Positions 33,453-44,513 of a stretch of 64,000 nucleotides of DNA are shown in pieces. The DNA lies in NCBI GenBank assembly GCA_033032865.1, contig JAWHQI010000019.1, forward strand, positions 11,884,001 through 11,948,000, in the 5' to 3' direction. Numbering within the stretch: the first letter of the stretch is position 1; the number at the start of each line of letters is the position of its first letter. Position numbers and translations under genes: made by a program. The DNA is from Dactylorhiza incarnata (lineage: Eukaryota > Streptophyta > Magnoliopsida > Asparagales > Orchidaceae). The notes under the pieces were generated by a model. It saw only the letters and a program-made list of their open reading frames with translations, searched no databases and was not told where the DNA came from.

Positions 33453-34759
33453 TGAAAGTGCATAGTTAACCTCACTAGAATTCTCTAGAGGGGGGGTGAA
33501 TAGAGATTAAAAATACTTTGTGCAATTATATATATATGTAATAATCACAGATTTAAGCTTCCCACACACCAACAAGAATTAAGCAAGTAAAGAAGAAAAA
33601 TAACAAGAAGAAAATCACAGCACAACACAAGGAAATATAGTGGTTCCCCAAACTTTGGGTAGTCCACTCTTCTACCCCCTTTGGTAGGAATTCACTAACT
33701 TGCACTGAGTCTTTTGATAAGGAGACTCTTAGAACCAGACTGAGCCTTTTGATAAGGAGACTCTTAGAACCACTACAACTGAATTTTTTGAAGAGAGATT
33801 CTAAAAACTCTTTTACACAGTTTGAAAATGAAATAAGGATAAGGAGAAGAAGTAGAACAAGTAGAAGAACAAAGATCAATATATGTAAGAAGGAATCTTC
33901 TTCCTGGCAAGAAGATTGGAAGCACAAGTATAGTGAATATGATCTCTCTTCTATAGTGAGAAGGAGATTGTAAGCTTTTCTCTCTTTTGTGAGAGCTTTC
34001 AGAATTTGCAGCAGAATGGCTTGAGAAGATGAAGGCTTTTTCTTTTACTGCAGCACGCTATCTCTTTTCTCAATTTTCTCACTCTTCACTTGGGAGCTCT
34101 TCCTTTTTTCAAATGTATATGGTGGATCACTTCTTGTCATTATCTGCCGACCTCCTCCTTATTTATAGCTCTGTTTGAAATATATTGCTAAAGGAGAATA
34201 ATCAATTTAGCAGACAGAGAATTAGAAAGAGATAAGAGTTTCCATAATCAATATTTCTGTAGAAGGAAAAGAATTCATTCGGATTTCAAATTATATCCAT
34301 AATAATCTTAATCAAATTAGCCAAGAATCAAATAAAAGGAAAGGCTGATTCAGAACGGCTATAAAAGAATAATATCATTCCATAAAAATCAGATCTACAG
34401 AAAGAAGGAAAGAGATCTGGCGTGTTTTTGAATTACTTATAGATATCGACGTGCGTCGATTACTATTTGACGTAAACGTCGATTTCATCCTGGCTAGACG
34501 TCGAGAGGAGAATAAGGAAGGTGCGTCGACAAAGATGCGTCGACTTTATCAAATGCGTCGACTAGAAGTCAGAGGTACGTCGACTATGATTACGTCGAAT
34601 TCTTCTAAGAGTTACTTCGACTCATTCTGAGAGAAACGTCGACTATATTTCGATGTTGCGTCGAATACTATTCGACGCATATTTACTAAGCCTAATTTTT
34701 CATACTTAGAAATTATATTCTTCTTAATTCTAGGGGTTAAGATAAATCATTTCACAACA
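33453..34759 (-). repeat. Sirevirus C 5' LTR
   Basis: 1,307 bp, TGAAAGTGCATAG...CATTTCACAACA. The G tract in the TCTAGAGGGGGGGTGAATAGAG block is 7 G here against 14 in the other copy. The TATA box is at 34160-34167 (minus) and TCGACG dyads lie at about 34445-34680. Confidence 0.92.
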
Positions 34760-36034
34760 AACACCAACATTATGGGAAAATTACCAAACTCTTGTATTCA
34801 TCAGAAAATGCTACTGACTAAGTTTCAGGATTTAAGGAAATCATTTTCTTACTAAAATAAATACTTTAAGAAAACCTCAAATTAAATAAATTGTGATGTA
34901 GCCTACTGATTTAAGTCTTCAAAAATTCTACAAAAATTCACAGTGCTTCCTAATGTTCTGAAATGTCCTATCACCAATTTTCACAATTTATAAAATAGCA
35001 TTGGACCCTCAAATATTTTTCTTAAGTCTAAATCAAAACAGGTGCCTTGTGAAAGAAGTACTGATTAAATTATTTAATAAAATTCACAAAAATTACCAGA
35101 GGTCCAAACCATGAGTATAAGGGCACCACCAAAGTTTCATCATCATCCAAGACTTTTAAAGCATGTAAACGTTTCTTATAAGACGTTTCCCTAAAGGAGT
35201 TATGTCCTAATTCAAAGGGAATATTGGCTCCTAAAATTCTTATAAAATTACCCAGTGCCTAATTACACCCTATGAACCTATCCACCAAGTTTCATAACCA
35301 TCCAGGGACTTTTGACCACATGGCCTTCACAAGGTTCTAAATGCACACCTAGGAATAAAACTAGTGTTCAAGGGCTTAATCACCTCTACCCCACCCCAAA
35401 CCACTCATGGGGATACTTTAGGTGATCCTAAACCAGTGGACAAGGTTCCATCTCATGGTGAGGAGATTTGACCACAAAATTCCAAAATAAACACCATGCC
35501 CTAATTATGACCCAATTTGACCTAACTTGGGTTAACCAATTACTCAACCAAAACAGTCCCAATTGGGCTGAGATTTTTACCTAGGGCATAACTTAACAAT
35601 AAAAAGCATCCACCAAAATTTGGAGGGCATTGGAGGTCTTTTGACCCACTAATTAATTAATATATTATTTATGAAATTATTTCAAAAACCTTAGAAAAAG
35701 GTTCTCCAAAAAATCCCATCTTTTAGTATGTTGTGTGCGTGCATGTAACTGGCCTAGGTTTAAAATATCAAGGCCATAGCATCTACCAGTAAAAAGTTAT
35801 GAAGGAAAGAGTGACTGCCCTACCCTAGGGACCAATCCCACCATTTTGTCTTTACAGGGAGCTACAGTACTCCTTTTGGGCTGAAACAAATTTTAAAACA
35901 CAGTAGACTCCAAGGGCTACAACTTTGGTGTTGGACACTTTTTAATCAGAGGTGATCTAGTATTTTTAACAATAAAATAAACTACAACAAAAAGGTGTGA
36001 CAGAAATTAATATAGCCTTTAATTATTAACTGAA

Positions 36035-36440
36035 CCTGCATTCGACGAAAGTAAGACAGTGCTCGACGAACGCTGAACACAACTGCGTTCGACGAACAAA
36101 CACAGTGCTCGACAAAAACAGAGCAACCTGCGTTCGACGAATGTAAGACAGTGCTCGACGAACGCTGAACACATCTGCGTTCGATGAACAAACACATCGC
36201 TCGACAAAAACAGAGCAACCTGCGTTCGACGAATGTAAGACAGCGCTCGACGAACGCTGAACACATCTGCGTTCGACGAACAAACACAATGCTCGACGAA
36301 AACAGAGCAGCCTGCGTTCGACGAATTATTTCGTTCGACTAACTAAACTTATAATCTGCGCCCGACTAATTAACAAATAACAGCGTTCGACGAATATAAC
36401 AAATAACAGCGTTCGACGAATTTCTTGTTTCGTTCAACTA
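36035..36440. repeat. 92-bp tandem repeat with TTCGACGAA motifs in the G2 3' LTR
   Basis: A unit with CCTGCGTTCGACGAATGTAA, GCTCGACGAACGCTGAACAC and GTTCGACGAACAAACAC repeats with a period of 92 bp (CCTG at 36127 and 36219). It breaks up after about 36320 into shorter TTCGACGAA and TTCGACTAA units. TTCG(A/T)CGAA is a near-perfect palindrome. The other LTR has the same array at 55975-56385. Confidence 0.88.
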
Positions 36441-36930
36441 ATTAAATATATAACCGTAACAATAAAAAAAAGATCTGACGGCTCTCCATCATCATCCCCA
36501 ATCTATGGACGGTGCGCGGCAGCCCATCCTGGGCTTCTTTGCGGGGTGATTTCTCGGCCACCTACGCCTCTTTCCGGCAAGCGAATGCCACCACCACCTC
36601 CGTTGAGGTGGTGGCCGGCAATAGGGGTGGTTGGCCGGCCGGAGGTGGTTGGATTGGGATTTTAGAGGAGGAAAAAAGAGTACGTATCACACCCTTTCGG
36701 AAGCACAATCCGAGCCCTTTTGGGCACGGATCAAGCCCCAAATTTAGAAAAGATCTAGCACCAAGGGAGGAGAGGAGGATCGGACCTGAGTAGGGGCTTG
36801 GTTGCGCAAATTCCAGCGAGTTGCCATTGACGGTGCTGGAGCTTTCGGTGCTATGCTGATCTAGACCTCCTCCGCACGATTCTCACTGGGAAATTGGGAA
36901 AACTATTACTCTCTGAGCACTGAAGGAAAT

Positions 36931-36947
36931 GGGGGGGGGGGGGGGGG
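36931..36947. repeat. Poly-G tract in the G2 3' LTR
   Basis: 17 consecutive G on the plus strand; the same site in the other LTR (56867-56904) has 38 G. Length change since insertion or an assembly effect. Confidence 0.9.
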
Positions 36948-37789
36948 TCAGTCGGCTTGGATGTCTTTATTCCTAAAAGCCATTAATGGCCATTACCACC
37001 AATTTCGGTTACCACCGAAATTCCCTTAATTCAGCCCCTCTGCCATAGAAAATTTCCAGAAAAACGATTGTAACTGAAGGGGGGAATGAATGCACATCAA
37101 TTGGGGAGGGATTTGAAGGATCAATTGCATTTAATCCCATGAAAGCTCTCTTTCTCTCTATCCGATTTGGGAGAAACCTCCCTTTTCTCTCTCCTACTCA
37201 GCAATTACAGAAATTAAGTGGTAATTTCAATAATTACCAGGCCCACCAGATGGTGTACCACCTTAGTTGGGCCTAGCCCAAATGGATTGGGTCCAATTTG
37301 GGCAAACTAGGTTATAAAGGGGTAATTTGACCTAAATTAGGCTTAACGGTAAATTGGTCAAATTGCAAGTCTCATGATGGGACGTTTTGGTCCATTAGGT
37401 TCATAGTAGCCCTATTAGGGTAAGGGTAAGGTCAATTTGGCATGGTGGAGGTTAATTGACCCTAATTGAGTTAGTTTGACCCATTCAGGGTTAAGGTTGA
37501 CTTTGGTCTAATTGGCCTTTTAATTTGACTCCAATGGGTCCTTGGTGTTCCAAGTGGTCCCCTAATGGGTTAGGGATACTATGGTGGGGTCAAGGTTCAA
37601 ATTGTGGCCCCTAAATACAATCCTAGGCTTGATATCTGAAAATTGCTATTTGTAGACCACTTGGGTTTTCTCCTTCCCACCTAAGCTTTCAAGGTCTTGA
37701 GAAATTGGGTTTTCTCCTTCCTATGGTTTTGTCATGACCTAGTAATAACAAAACTAACTTAGGGGTCCAGTTGCTTGAGGGATGTTACA

Positions 37790-38861
37790 AATCCCAATAC
37801 ATACAAATAAAAATTTCATCCTCGAAATTCAGGTTAAGCTTGTGGGGGGCTTCTACTGCTAGGAAGAAAAGTAGCATCCCGGAAAAATTAAATTATACCT
37901 GTCGAAAAAGTTGCGGGTACTTTTGCTGCATCAAGTCCAGTGGCTCCAAAGTATGCTCTTCCTATCCATGGTTCCTCCATAGGACCTTGACCAGCGGAAC
38001 CTTCTTGCGTCGCAAGACTCGTAACTCCGTGTCATCAATCCGAACCGGCTCCAAGTGAACCGACCGATCAGTAGCTACTGGCCCCTCTGAAGTAGAAACC
38101 TGCTGCTCTGGCCGAAGTAGAGCCTTCCTAAGTGAGGAGACGTGGAAAACGTCGTGCAGTCCCTCCAACTGCGGCGCTAGCTCCAGTCTGTAAGCCAGGG
38201 GACCGATCCGCTCCAGGATCCTATAAGGTCCCATATACCTCGGACTGAGCTTCTTCCGCCCGCGAACCCGCGAGACTCCATGCATCGGATGTATCTTCAA
38301 GAAAACCCAGTCTCCCACCTGGAACTCCACCATACGATGACGCGCATCGTAGTACTTGGCCTGCCTGCTCTGGGCCTCCAGCATCCTATCTCGAATCAGC
38401 CTCACCTGAGCCTCCGTGTCCTCCACGAACTCTGAGCCAAGTGCCTTGGGATACTCATCCTGAATCCAAGACAGCGGTGTCCTGCATCTCCGTCCGTATA
38501 AAGCCTCATAAGGTCCCCTGCCTATACTAGCCTGATGACTGTTGTTGTATGAGAACTCGACTAATGGCAACAGTCTCTCCCGTGGCTCCCCGCGGTCCAG
38601 AATGCAAAGACGTAAAAGATCCTCTAGGGTCCGGTTGGTACGCTTTGTTTGCCCATCTGTCTGGGGGTGGAAAGCTGTACTAAAAGTCAACCGGGTGCCC
38701 AGGTAGGCCTGCACTGCTCTCCACTCCCTTGACGTAAATCGTCCATCCCGATCCGACACGATCGTCCTCGGCACACCATGGTATCGAACAAACTGCTCTA
38801 CGAACCTTCGCACCAAAACACTGACCGACTCGTCCTTCCTGATTGGAATGAACCTGGCCAC
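37790..38861 (-). pseudogene. pol: G2 pol: integrase second half and chromodomain-like C-terminus
   Basis: This is the continuation of the integrase cut by G3 at 38862. Landmarks are RYHGVPRTIVSDRDGRFTS (second catalytic Asp), FHPQTDGQTKRTNRTLEDLL, LLPLVEFSYNNSHQAS (catalytic Glu), a GPY/F-like KLSPRYMGPYRILERIG and LHDVFHVSSLRKALL. The C-terminus KKVPLVKVLWRNHG followed by a stop and EE matches the start of the Tekay chromodomain (family form ...VKVLWRNHxVEEATWE). The open frame runs to 37962; downstream to 37790 the PPT region includes TTTCGAGGATGAAATTT. Good preservation except for the stop and the insertion. Confidence 0.9.
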
Positions 38862-41800
38862 TGTAATGCCCCGGGTTTTCTTATTATTATTATTTTTAAT
38901 GAACATATGAAATTAATAATAATTATTTTAAAACGAAATATTAATTCGAGGCGTCGTCGTCTTCCGGCGTTTTGTTGCTAGAAAGAGGCTTATGCGGGTA
39001 TATGTATAAAAAAAATATAAAGATATATATATATATTCGTGTATATATGGGTTCCTGTATAGGTAAAATAATTGCAACCATGATTTCATATGAGGAGTTT
39101 TTGTTTATATATAGGTAGGTGCATAGATAATTACATATACATATATATAAGTATTATATATAAATTCTTATATATATATAAATGTTATCTTTATATATAT
39201 ATATAAAAGTTAATTTTATTTTACTTATAAAAGCTGCTGCCATTCTTTCCTCCCCCGATATCTCCTTCTTGCCGTGTGAGTGGAGTGCGTGAGCTTGGGC
39301 TTCGTCGCATCGCCGGCGTCGGGAGGTGTAAGCCGCCGGAGGAGGGGTTTTGGAGGTCGCCGGTGCTTGGTTCCTTCATCAGAGTAAGGATCGGGTGGCT
39401 CGCGTCAGGATCGGCAGTGGCCTTGCGGTCTTCAGGCAAGGAAACTCTTCCCCTTCATCTCCTTCTCGTCTTCTTCTTGTTTCTTATGAGCTTGGCTTGA
39501 ATATGGGGTTGTGAAGGGTTTAACCTATGTTGTGCAAGAAAATTCTTCTTCTCCCCCTTCTCCCCCACTCTTCTGTTGTTTTTATCGTATGGAGTTTATT
39601 CGAGTGGATCTCTTTACCTAGCTTCCAAATTCTTGCACCTGCTTTCTTTGTTGTTTGGGAGCTTATACTGGTAGATTTCTTCACCTAATTTCTAAACTCC
39701 TCTGATCTGTTATGTGGGAGTTATGCTTACAGTTCCTTACCCGATTTCTGTTCTGATTATTTGGGGGCTTTTGCTAGCAGATCTTCCTGGTTTTGTTAGC
39801 AGAGTTTCTTGGGGTTTATGCTATAAATTTTGGAAACCCTGTTTTGGTGGGGTTGCATGCTCGGTTCATTTTGGCGATTCTGATTACGTTGCTTGTTAAA
39901 TTCTGCAAACTATATATATTAATTGGCTAATTCTGCGTAAATCCTTAGCATAAATATCGGGTTGGTTATATGCTTCCTTGCGACTAAAGACCTGGATGGT
40001 TTGCATCATTAGGAGAGTTTAGAAATTTTATGATTTGAGGATTGAGTTTGTCGTTGCTGATTTCCCTTTCCAGATTTCATAAATGGAGGTATTCTTGTGT
40101 TATAGCATTTGTGTTGGGGGTGCTGTTATGGATCTTGTTTTGAGAAGTGCTGTTATGGATCTTGTTTTGAGAAGTGCTATTATGGATTTTGTTTTGGGAG
40201 GTGTTGTTATGGCATCTAGATAGGGGGGATGCCTTATTATAAAGTTCGGTTTGGGGTATGTTAGCAGCTTTCTTGGGGGTTTATGCTTGCTGATTGTGGC
40301 TAAATTTGGGCTGTCTATATATATGTATATATGTGTGCTGATGGAAATCTTGAAGCTTTTGCTATTTCGTTTCTGATTATGTCGCCGGCTAAATCCTACA
40401 CATGTCATCCTCTGCACTGGCCATTCCCTACACTCGTCATTAGCTTGGGGTGCGGTTATGAAAGTCATTTGGAGCCATTCTCTTCCTCTCCCTCCTCTTC
40501 TCTTATCTCTATGTTCATTCTGGATTTAGGATGTTTTCCTTATGGTGACGGCAATTGGGTTGAGTTCAGAAAAATCAGGACTTGCACTTCTTTCTCTCCC
40601 TCCTCTTTCTCACTCACCATTTCACTCTCAAGTTAAATAATATAATCTAAAGGTTGTTTTGAGGCTAGTTGTTACTCTGCTCACAGCTTGGGGTAAATCC
40701 GGATTTGGGGCTTGAGTTCAAGGGTATTTTTCTGTGGTTTATCTCGCTATGGGTTTGCGGTTGAGCTTCATGTAGAAATCACATTGTATTCTTTTGGGGA
40801 TTCTTGCCAGGCATGGCTGGCTATTGTGGGTGTTTTCTCTATTGGGTATTTAAATGGAAGGTGAATGTATGATCATGTATAGTGGCCGACTGAAGCATTT
40901 AATGTGGGAAGTGTTGCATGGCATGTGCATCCTTTCGGGAGTAACTTCAGATCTTTGTCTGGTTCTCGTTGAGGGTTGTTGGTGTTTAGAGGCTCGTACC
41001 TAAGATTCTGCTCCTTGGGCAACTCCTATCGAGTCGTTGTAGTAGACATAAGAGTTAGGTCGTAGCTAATCAATGGCGCAACCCTAAAGTAAATGATCTC
41101 AAGTGATACTGCAGTGGACGGCGACCAGAGATAAGCTCGGTAGTAGTCCCCTTGGCTGGTGGTTGCTGGGTGATCGGGCGTTCTTCTCTTTTCGTCATTT
41201 CTTCCTCTTTCTCTGCCAACTTCTGTTAAGTTTTCCGTCAACTTTTGATGAGCTTTTCGGCCGACTTCATCGTTTATTTGGAATCGTTTCCTCATGTATT
41301 TATATGTTCTTTTGTTGGGTATCTTAAGCGGTGCTATCAAGTATGTTAAGTCCCTTTGGTTGAGACCTTCGAGGATCTATGCCTTATTCGTTGAGTTGTC
41401 CTGTATATGGTTAGCGGTCATTTATGGTGTCTTGTCGTGCCTTATTCATCGTTCTGTTACGAGAAGTTCGTTGGGAGTCAAGTTTGGACTCGCCAAGTGT
41501 TTCCCTTGTGATCTGCGTTAGCTATGTTCCAAGTGTTCTCTTATGAACCCACTAATATTGTTCTGGTGTTTGGCCTTCGTGTCAAGTTACCTCCGTCTCG
41601 TTCCGACACCAAGCCCTGCATGGTGTCGGGTTGCTGAAATCTTCAGCTCTGTTGTAAGTTGAATATTAACCTATTGGTTTATTGCTGAATCCTGTGTTTT
41701 CCTGATTCTCTCGACTTGAATTATGGTTAAGACCATTTGTTACCATGTTTTCCCGGTCTGACCCTCCTCCTTGGGTTCTGTTGGATCTATGAGCTAAGTT

Positions 41801-43166
41801 TTCTTTGTTGCCTAATTCTCCGGGATAGTTTTGTTGAATGGTTCTTGATCTCCATGACCTCCGTGGTCTAATGTTCTGAGTGTTCTCAGGTGTCCTACAC
41901 TGAGGTTTTTTTATATACTTATATATATACATATACCTATATATATGATTGTGCACCCCTGCTACAGGTGCTAAGTGTGAGTCTGTTGAGCGTGTGAGCT
42001 TAAAGTCACCGCCACAGTGCCTCTTTGGACTGTTGGTTTGGGTGGATTGGAGTCACCGCCGCAGCACTCCTGAATTGGATTCTGGGTGGCAGTGGATATG
42101 GGACCACACCCGGTTTTGGGCTGCGGGCGTTAGTGGAAGATACTACCGTCGAAGTGCCTTCTTTTGGGGGACGCTTTTCCCTCGAGCTGATCAGTCTCAA
42201 GTTTTATTAAGCTTATATGCTTATGTATGGTATTATGATATATTATATGTATAATCATCACCTCTGAGCCACAGGGACGGACACGTGGTTGGCCATGATT
42301 GCTTTGGCTATTACCTTTCAGTGCAGGCTTTTCTTTTCCTCCTACCGAGTGCACTCGTTTGTGCTGGCTCGTGTTGTGGTTAGATTATTGATGTTTACCT
42401 GCTTAGTTCTTCTTTCTGTACTCCTTTATTACTAATTGCTGCTAATCTTGGTTTTCTTGCACCCTTTTGGGCTGAGGCATTCTTTTCTTATGAATGTCTC
42501 AGGTTCAGGTTTTTAGCTGCCGCAGGAGTTAGAGCGGCGTCGTTTAGCTGTCCTGTAGAGGCCCTTCCTCTCTAGTAGGTAAGGGGCAGTTTTTTTGGTT
42601 GTTTTTCCTTCTTTCCTGCGGGTTCGTGTCAGTTGTTGACGCCCGTATGAATCTCTTCTTGTGCTAGTTTACTTGCTAGTTATTTTGCTGTTACTTTCAA
42701 ATTGTTTACCTACTTGCTCTCTGGGAAGCTTTATGCTAGAATGCATTAGTTACTTTTGGGTATAAAAATGTCATTTTTGCATATCATGGTTTTAAATAAA
42801 TGTCACGTACTTTGAAGATCGTAGAAAATCTTTTCTTATTATATTAAACATAGATATATGCATATTATTTCTGGGATGTTCATCTTCATGCTCATGTAGG
42901 CTAAAAACAAACCTATTTTTCCGCTGCGTATATATAGTTTTCTACTTGTGGACTAGATGATCCACCGGACCGAGGGACGCGGTCTTAAGTTAATAATGAA
43001 AATTTCTCTTTTTAATATAAACACATATATGTCTTTTATAAATTATCGTAAGGAGTGTTTGCCTGAGTGTCTGTAGTCGTCTCCTGCAGGCGTGGCATCA
43101 CGACGCGTATTTTCTCCTTGCTCTGATAATATGTATTATATTCTTGGGAAAATGCGGGTTGTGACA
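38862..43166 (+). repeat. G3 5' LTR
   Basis: 4,305 bp. It contains TA-rich microsatellites (about 39000-39215), a TATA box at 39226-39233, pyrimidine-rich stretches, short direct repeats of GTGCTGTTATGGATCTTGTTTTGAGAA (40120-40210), and a second TA-rich zone near 41910-41945. Open frames up to 124 codons occur on both strands and are the same in the other LTR, but none has family features, a long run or consistent codon use. I see no gene. Confidence 0.92.
39226..39233 (+). promoter_or_regulatory. Candidate TATA box of the G3 5' LTR
   Basis: TATAAAAG in ACTTATAAAAGCTGCTGCC, kept at 44879-44886 in the 3' LTR. It is on the plus strand as expected for the element, with GC-rich sequence downstream. 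Confidence 0.6.
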
Positions 43167-44513
43167 GTTGGTATCAGAGGGAGGTTAGCCGGGTTGCTGT
43201 GATAGTTTGGTTGCCCGGTTAACCGCCTGGTGAGAATCGTCATTCATTGCATACACACACCGAAGGGTCATCAGTATGTCTTGGCTGAAGCATGAACACT
43301 ACACTCATAGCATGATAAGAAGTATACGGGGCATATTATGTAGTATGGGATGCATAATATGTGTTTGTATATTGATCCTCATAGGCGACAACATACGACT
43401 GTTATGTAGTATGGGATGCATAACGTAGGTCGCATGTGTGTCCATTAGATTTTCTTTTTCGTTGCATGCGATAATATGTAGTATGGGATGCATAAGATCG
43501 CATGTGTACGCCGCTCATAGCATGCATTAAGGCCTTTTTAGATTGCATAGCACTGCATATGCATCATAACATAGCATTGCACACGTGCCAAGCTAAAGAC
43601 ATACATGATGACGCTCGTACACACATGATTTGGAATAAAATTTGACATTCATGCATTATTTTATATGCACATAAGTTGATAGGATGATGGTGTATCATCC
43701 TAAGTTTAGCATAACACCATTTCATGAATTCCCAGAGCAAGGTAACAGCAAGAGCAAGTATCTACTCCTTTCTGATCTGTATCGAGTTAGGAAATTCTAG
43801 TTCCTAGTTGTTGCGTCTTAAGCTAGGTGTTTTGAGGTGTTCGTTCGTAATTGCAGTCGATGACTTCAGAGCGTAGTGCATCAGAGTCGGCTCCCCAGTC
43901 AGAGGGCGAGTCTTCGGGTGCGCGCAAGGTAAAGCGTTTGGTCCTTTAGCCGGACATCGGTCTTTCCTTGAGTGCGTTAGCTTTTCGCGCTAGGTTTTCC
44001 TCCGATTCTTTCCGCGGCGTGTGCTCGTAACCTTTTAGTTCCTGGTGAGTTTGTTTACCTCGTTTCTATGCTAGAAACCGTTATCTGTTTGCCGTGTATC
44101 GAGATTTTTCCTGTGGCGCGGGAGTTCCCTGTTGTCTTCCCAGTTAATCCCCCCTAGTCTTTCTGCCTGTGAGAGTTGGGGAGTTTGTTTCTGACCTTGA
44201 GCCGGGTACTTGTCCTTTTGCTAAGGCACCGTACCCTTTGGCCCCGCTTGTGTTGCGAGAGTTGCGCTCTCAGTTAGGTGAGTTGTTGCTATGTGGTTTT
44301 TCCTGGCCTAGTTCCTTGCCCTGGAGTGCTCTCGCCTTGTCCTAGTTTCTGTGCTAGAGTTGTAGCCAAGTCTATCCCTTTGGTGAAGGAGTCCTACCCT
44401 CACCCTTCGGCTGGTTTTCTCCGGTAGGTTTCCGTCTGCTGTGTCTTTTTTTTCCCTCGTTTGAATCGTTGTTGCAAAGTTTCGGGACGAAACTTTTTGT
44501 TAGGTTGGGTGAC
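43167..44513 (+). other. G3 interior (1.35 kb)
   Basis: It begins with GTTGGTATCAGAGGGAGG; the Met-tRNA PBS core TGGTATCAGAG is at 43169-43179. A diverged ~65-80 bp repeat with ATATGTAGTATGGGATGCATA follows at about 43330-43500 (three copies). A 29-codon open frame lies at 43860-43949 (ATGACTTCAGAGCG start, Ser/Glu-rich), perhaps a truncated gag start. A pol remnant follows at 44105-44400. The end, AAGTTTCGGGACGAAACTTT then GTTAGGTTGGGTGAC, sits where Tekay elements have TTTCGAGGACGAAA and the PPT. Confidence 0.8.
44105..44400 (+). pseudogene. Remnant of gypsy protease/RT junction in G3
   Basis: One frame gives FPVAREFPVVFPVNPP (compare family REFPDVFPEELPGLPP), with stops after it. A second frame gives VSDLEPGTCPFAKAPYPLAP and LRELRSQLGELLLCGF followed by PSSLPW (compare [17 protein letters not shown] and GFIRPSSSPWGAP), ending in TAG at about 44345. 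A further VVAKSIPLVK near 44360-44395 could be a chromodomain scrap. This shows that G3 descends from a coding gypsy element by internal deletion. Confidence 0.7.

Larger units (their letters stand above)
24445..34759 (-). mobile_element. Sirevirus C: full-structure Ty1/copia element
   Basis: 10.3 kb, TSD AACAC (24440-24444 and 34760-34764). LTRs are 24445-25762 and 33453-34759. Gene order on the minus strand is gag (33354-31213), protease-integrase (31310-30049), RT-RNase H (30048-28228), accessory ORF (27595-25893). The PBS pairs with Met-tRNA, and four AGGGGGAG tracts are present. RT landmarks ([39 protein letters not shown]) fit Sireviruses. I counted roughly 32 LTR-LTR differences (about 2.4%). 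Confidence 0.93.
34760..37789 (-). repeat. G2 3' LTR, second segment
   Basis: It resumes after the right TSD of C (AACAC, 34760-34764), aligns with 54700-57747, and ends GGGATGTTACA at 37789. It holds the 92-bp TTCGACGAA repeat (36035-36440), a 17-G tract (36931-36947) and a GC-rich part 36480-36800. No gene: the serine/valine-rich open frames in the repeat are by-products of it. Confidence 0.9.

Noticed and set aside
36019..36289. Repetitive open frames rich in SSNA and VERR words (36019-36289 and 55921-56221) as a repeat protein
   Set aside because: Three overlapping frames are open at once because the 92-bp DNA repeat lacks stops; this is a by-product of the tandem repeat.
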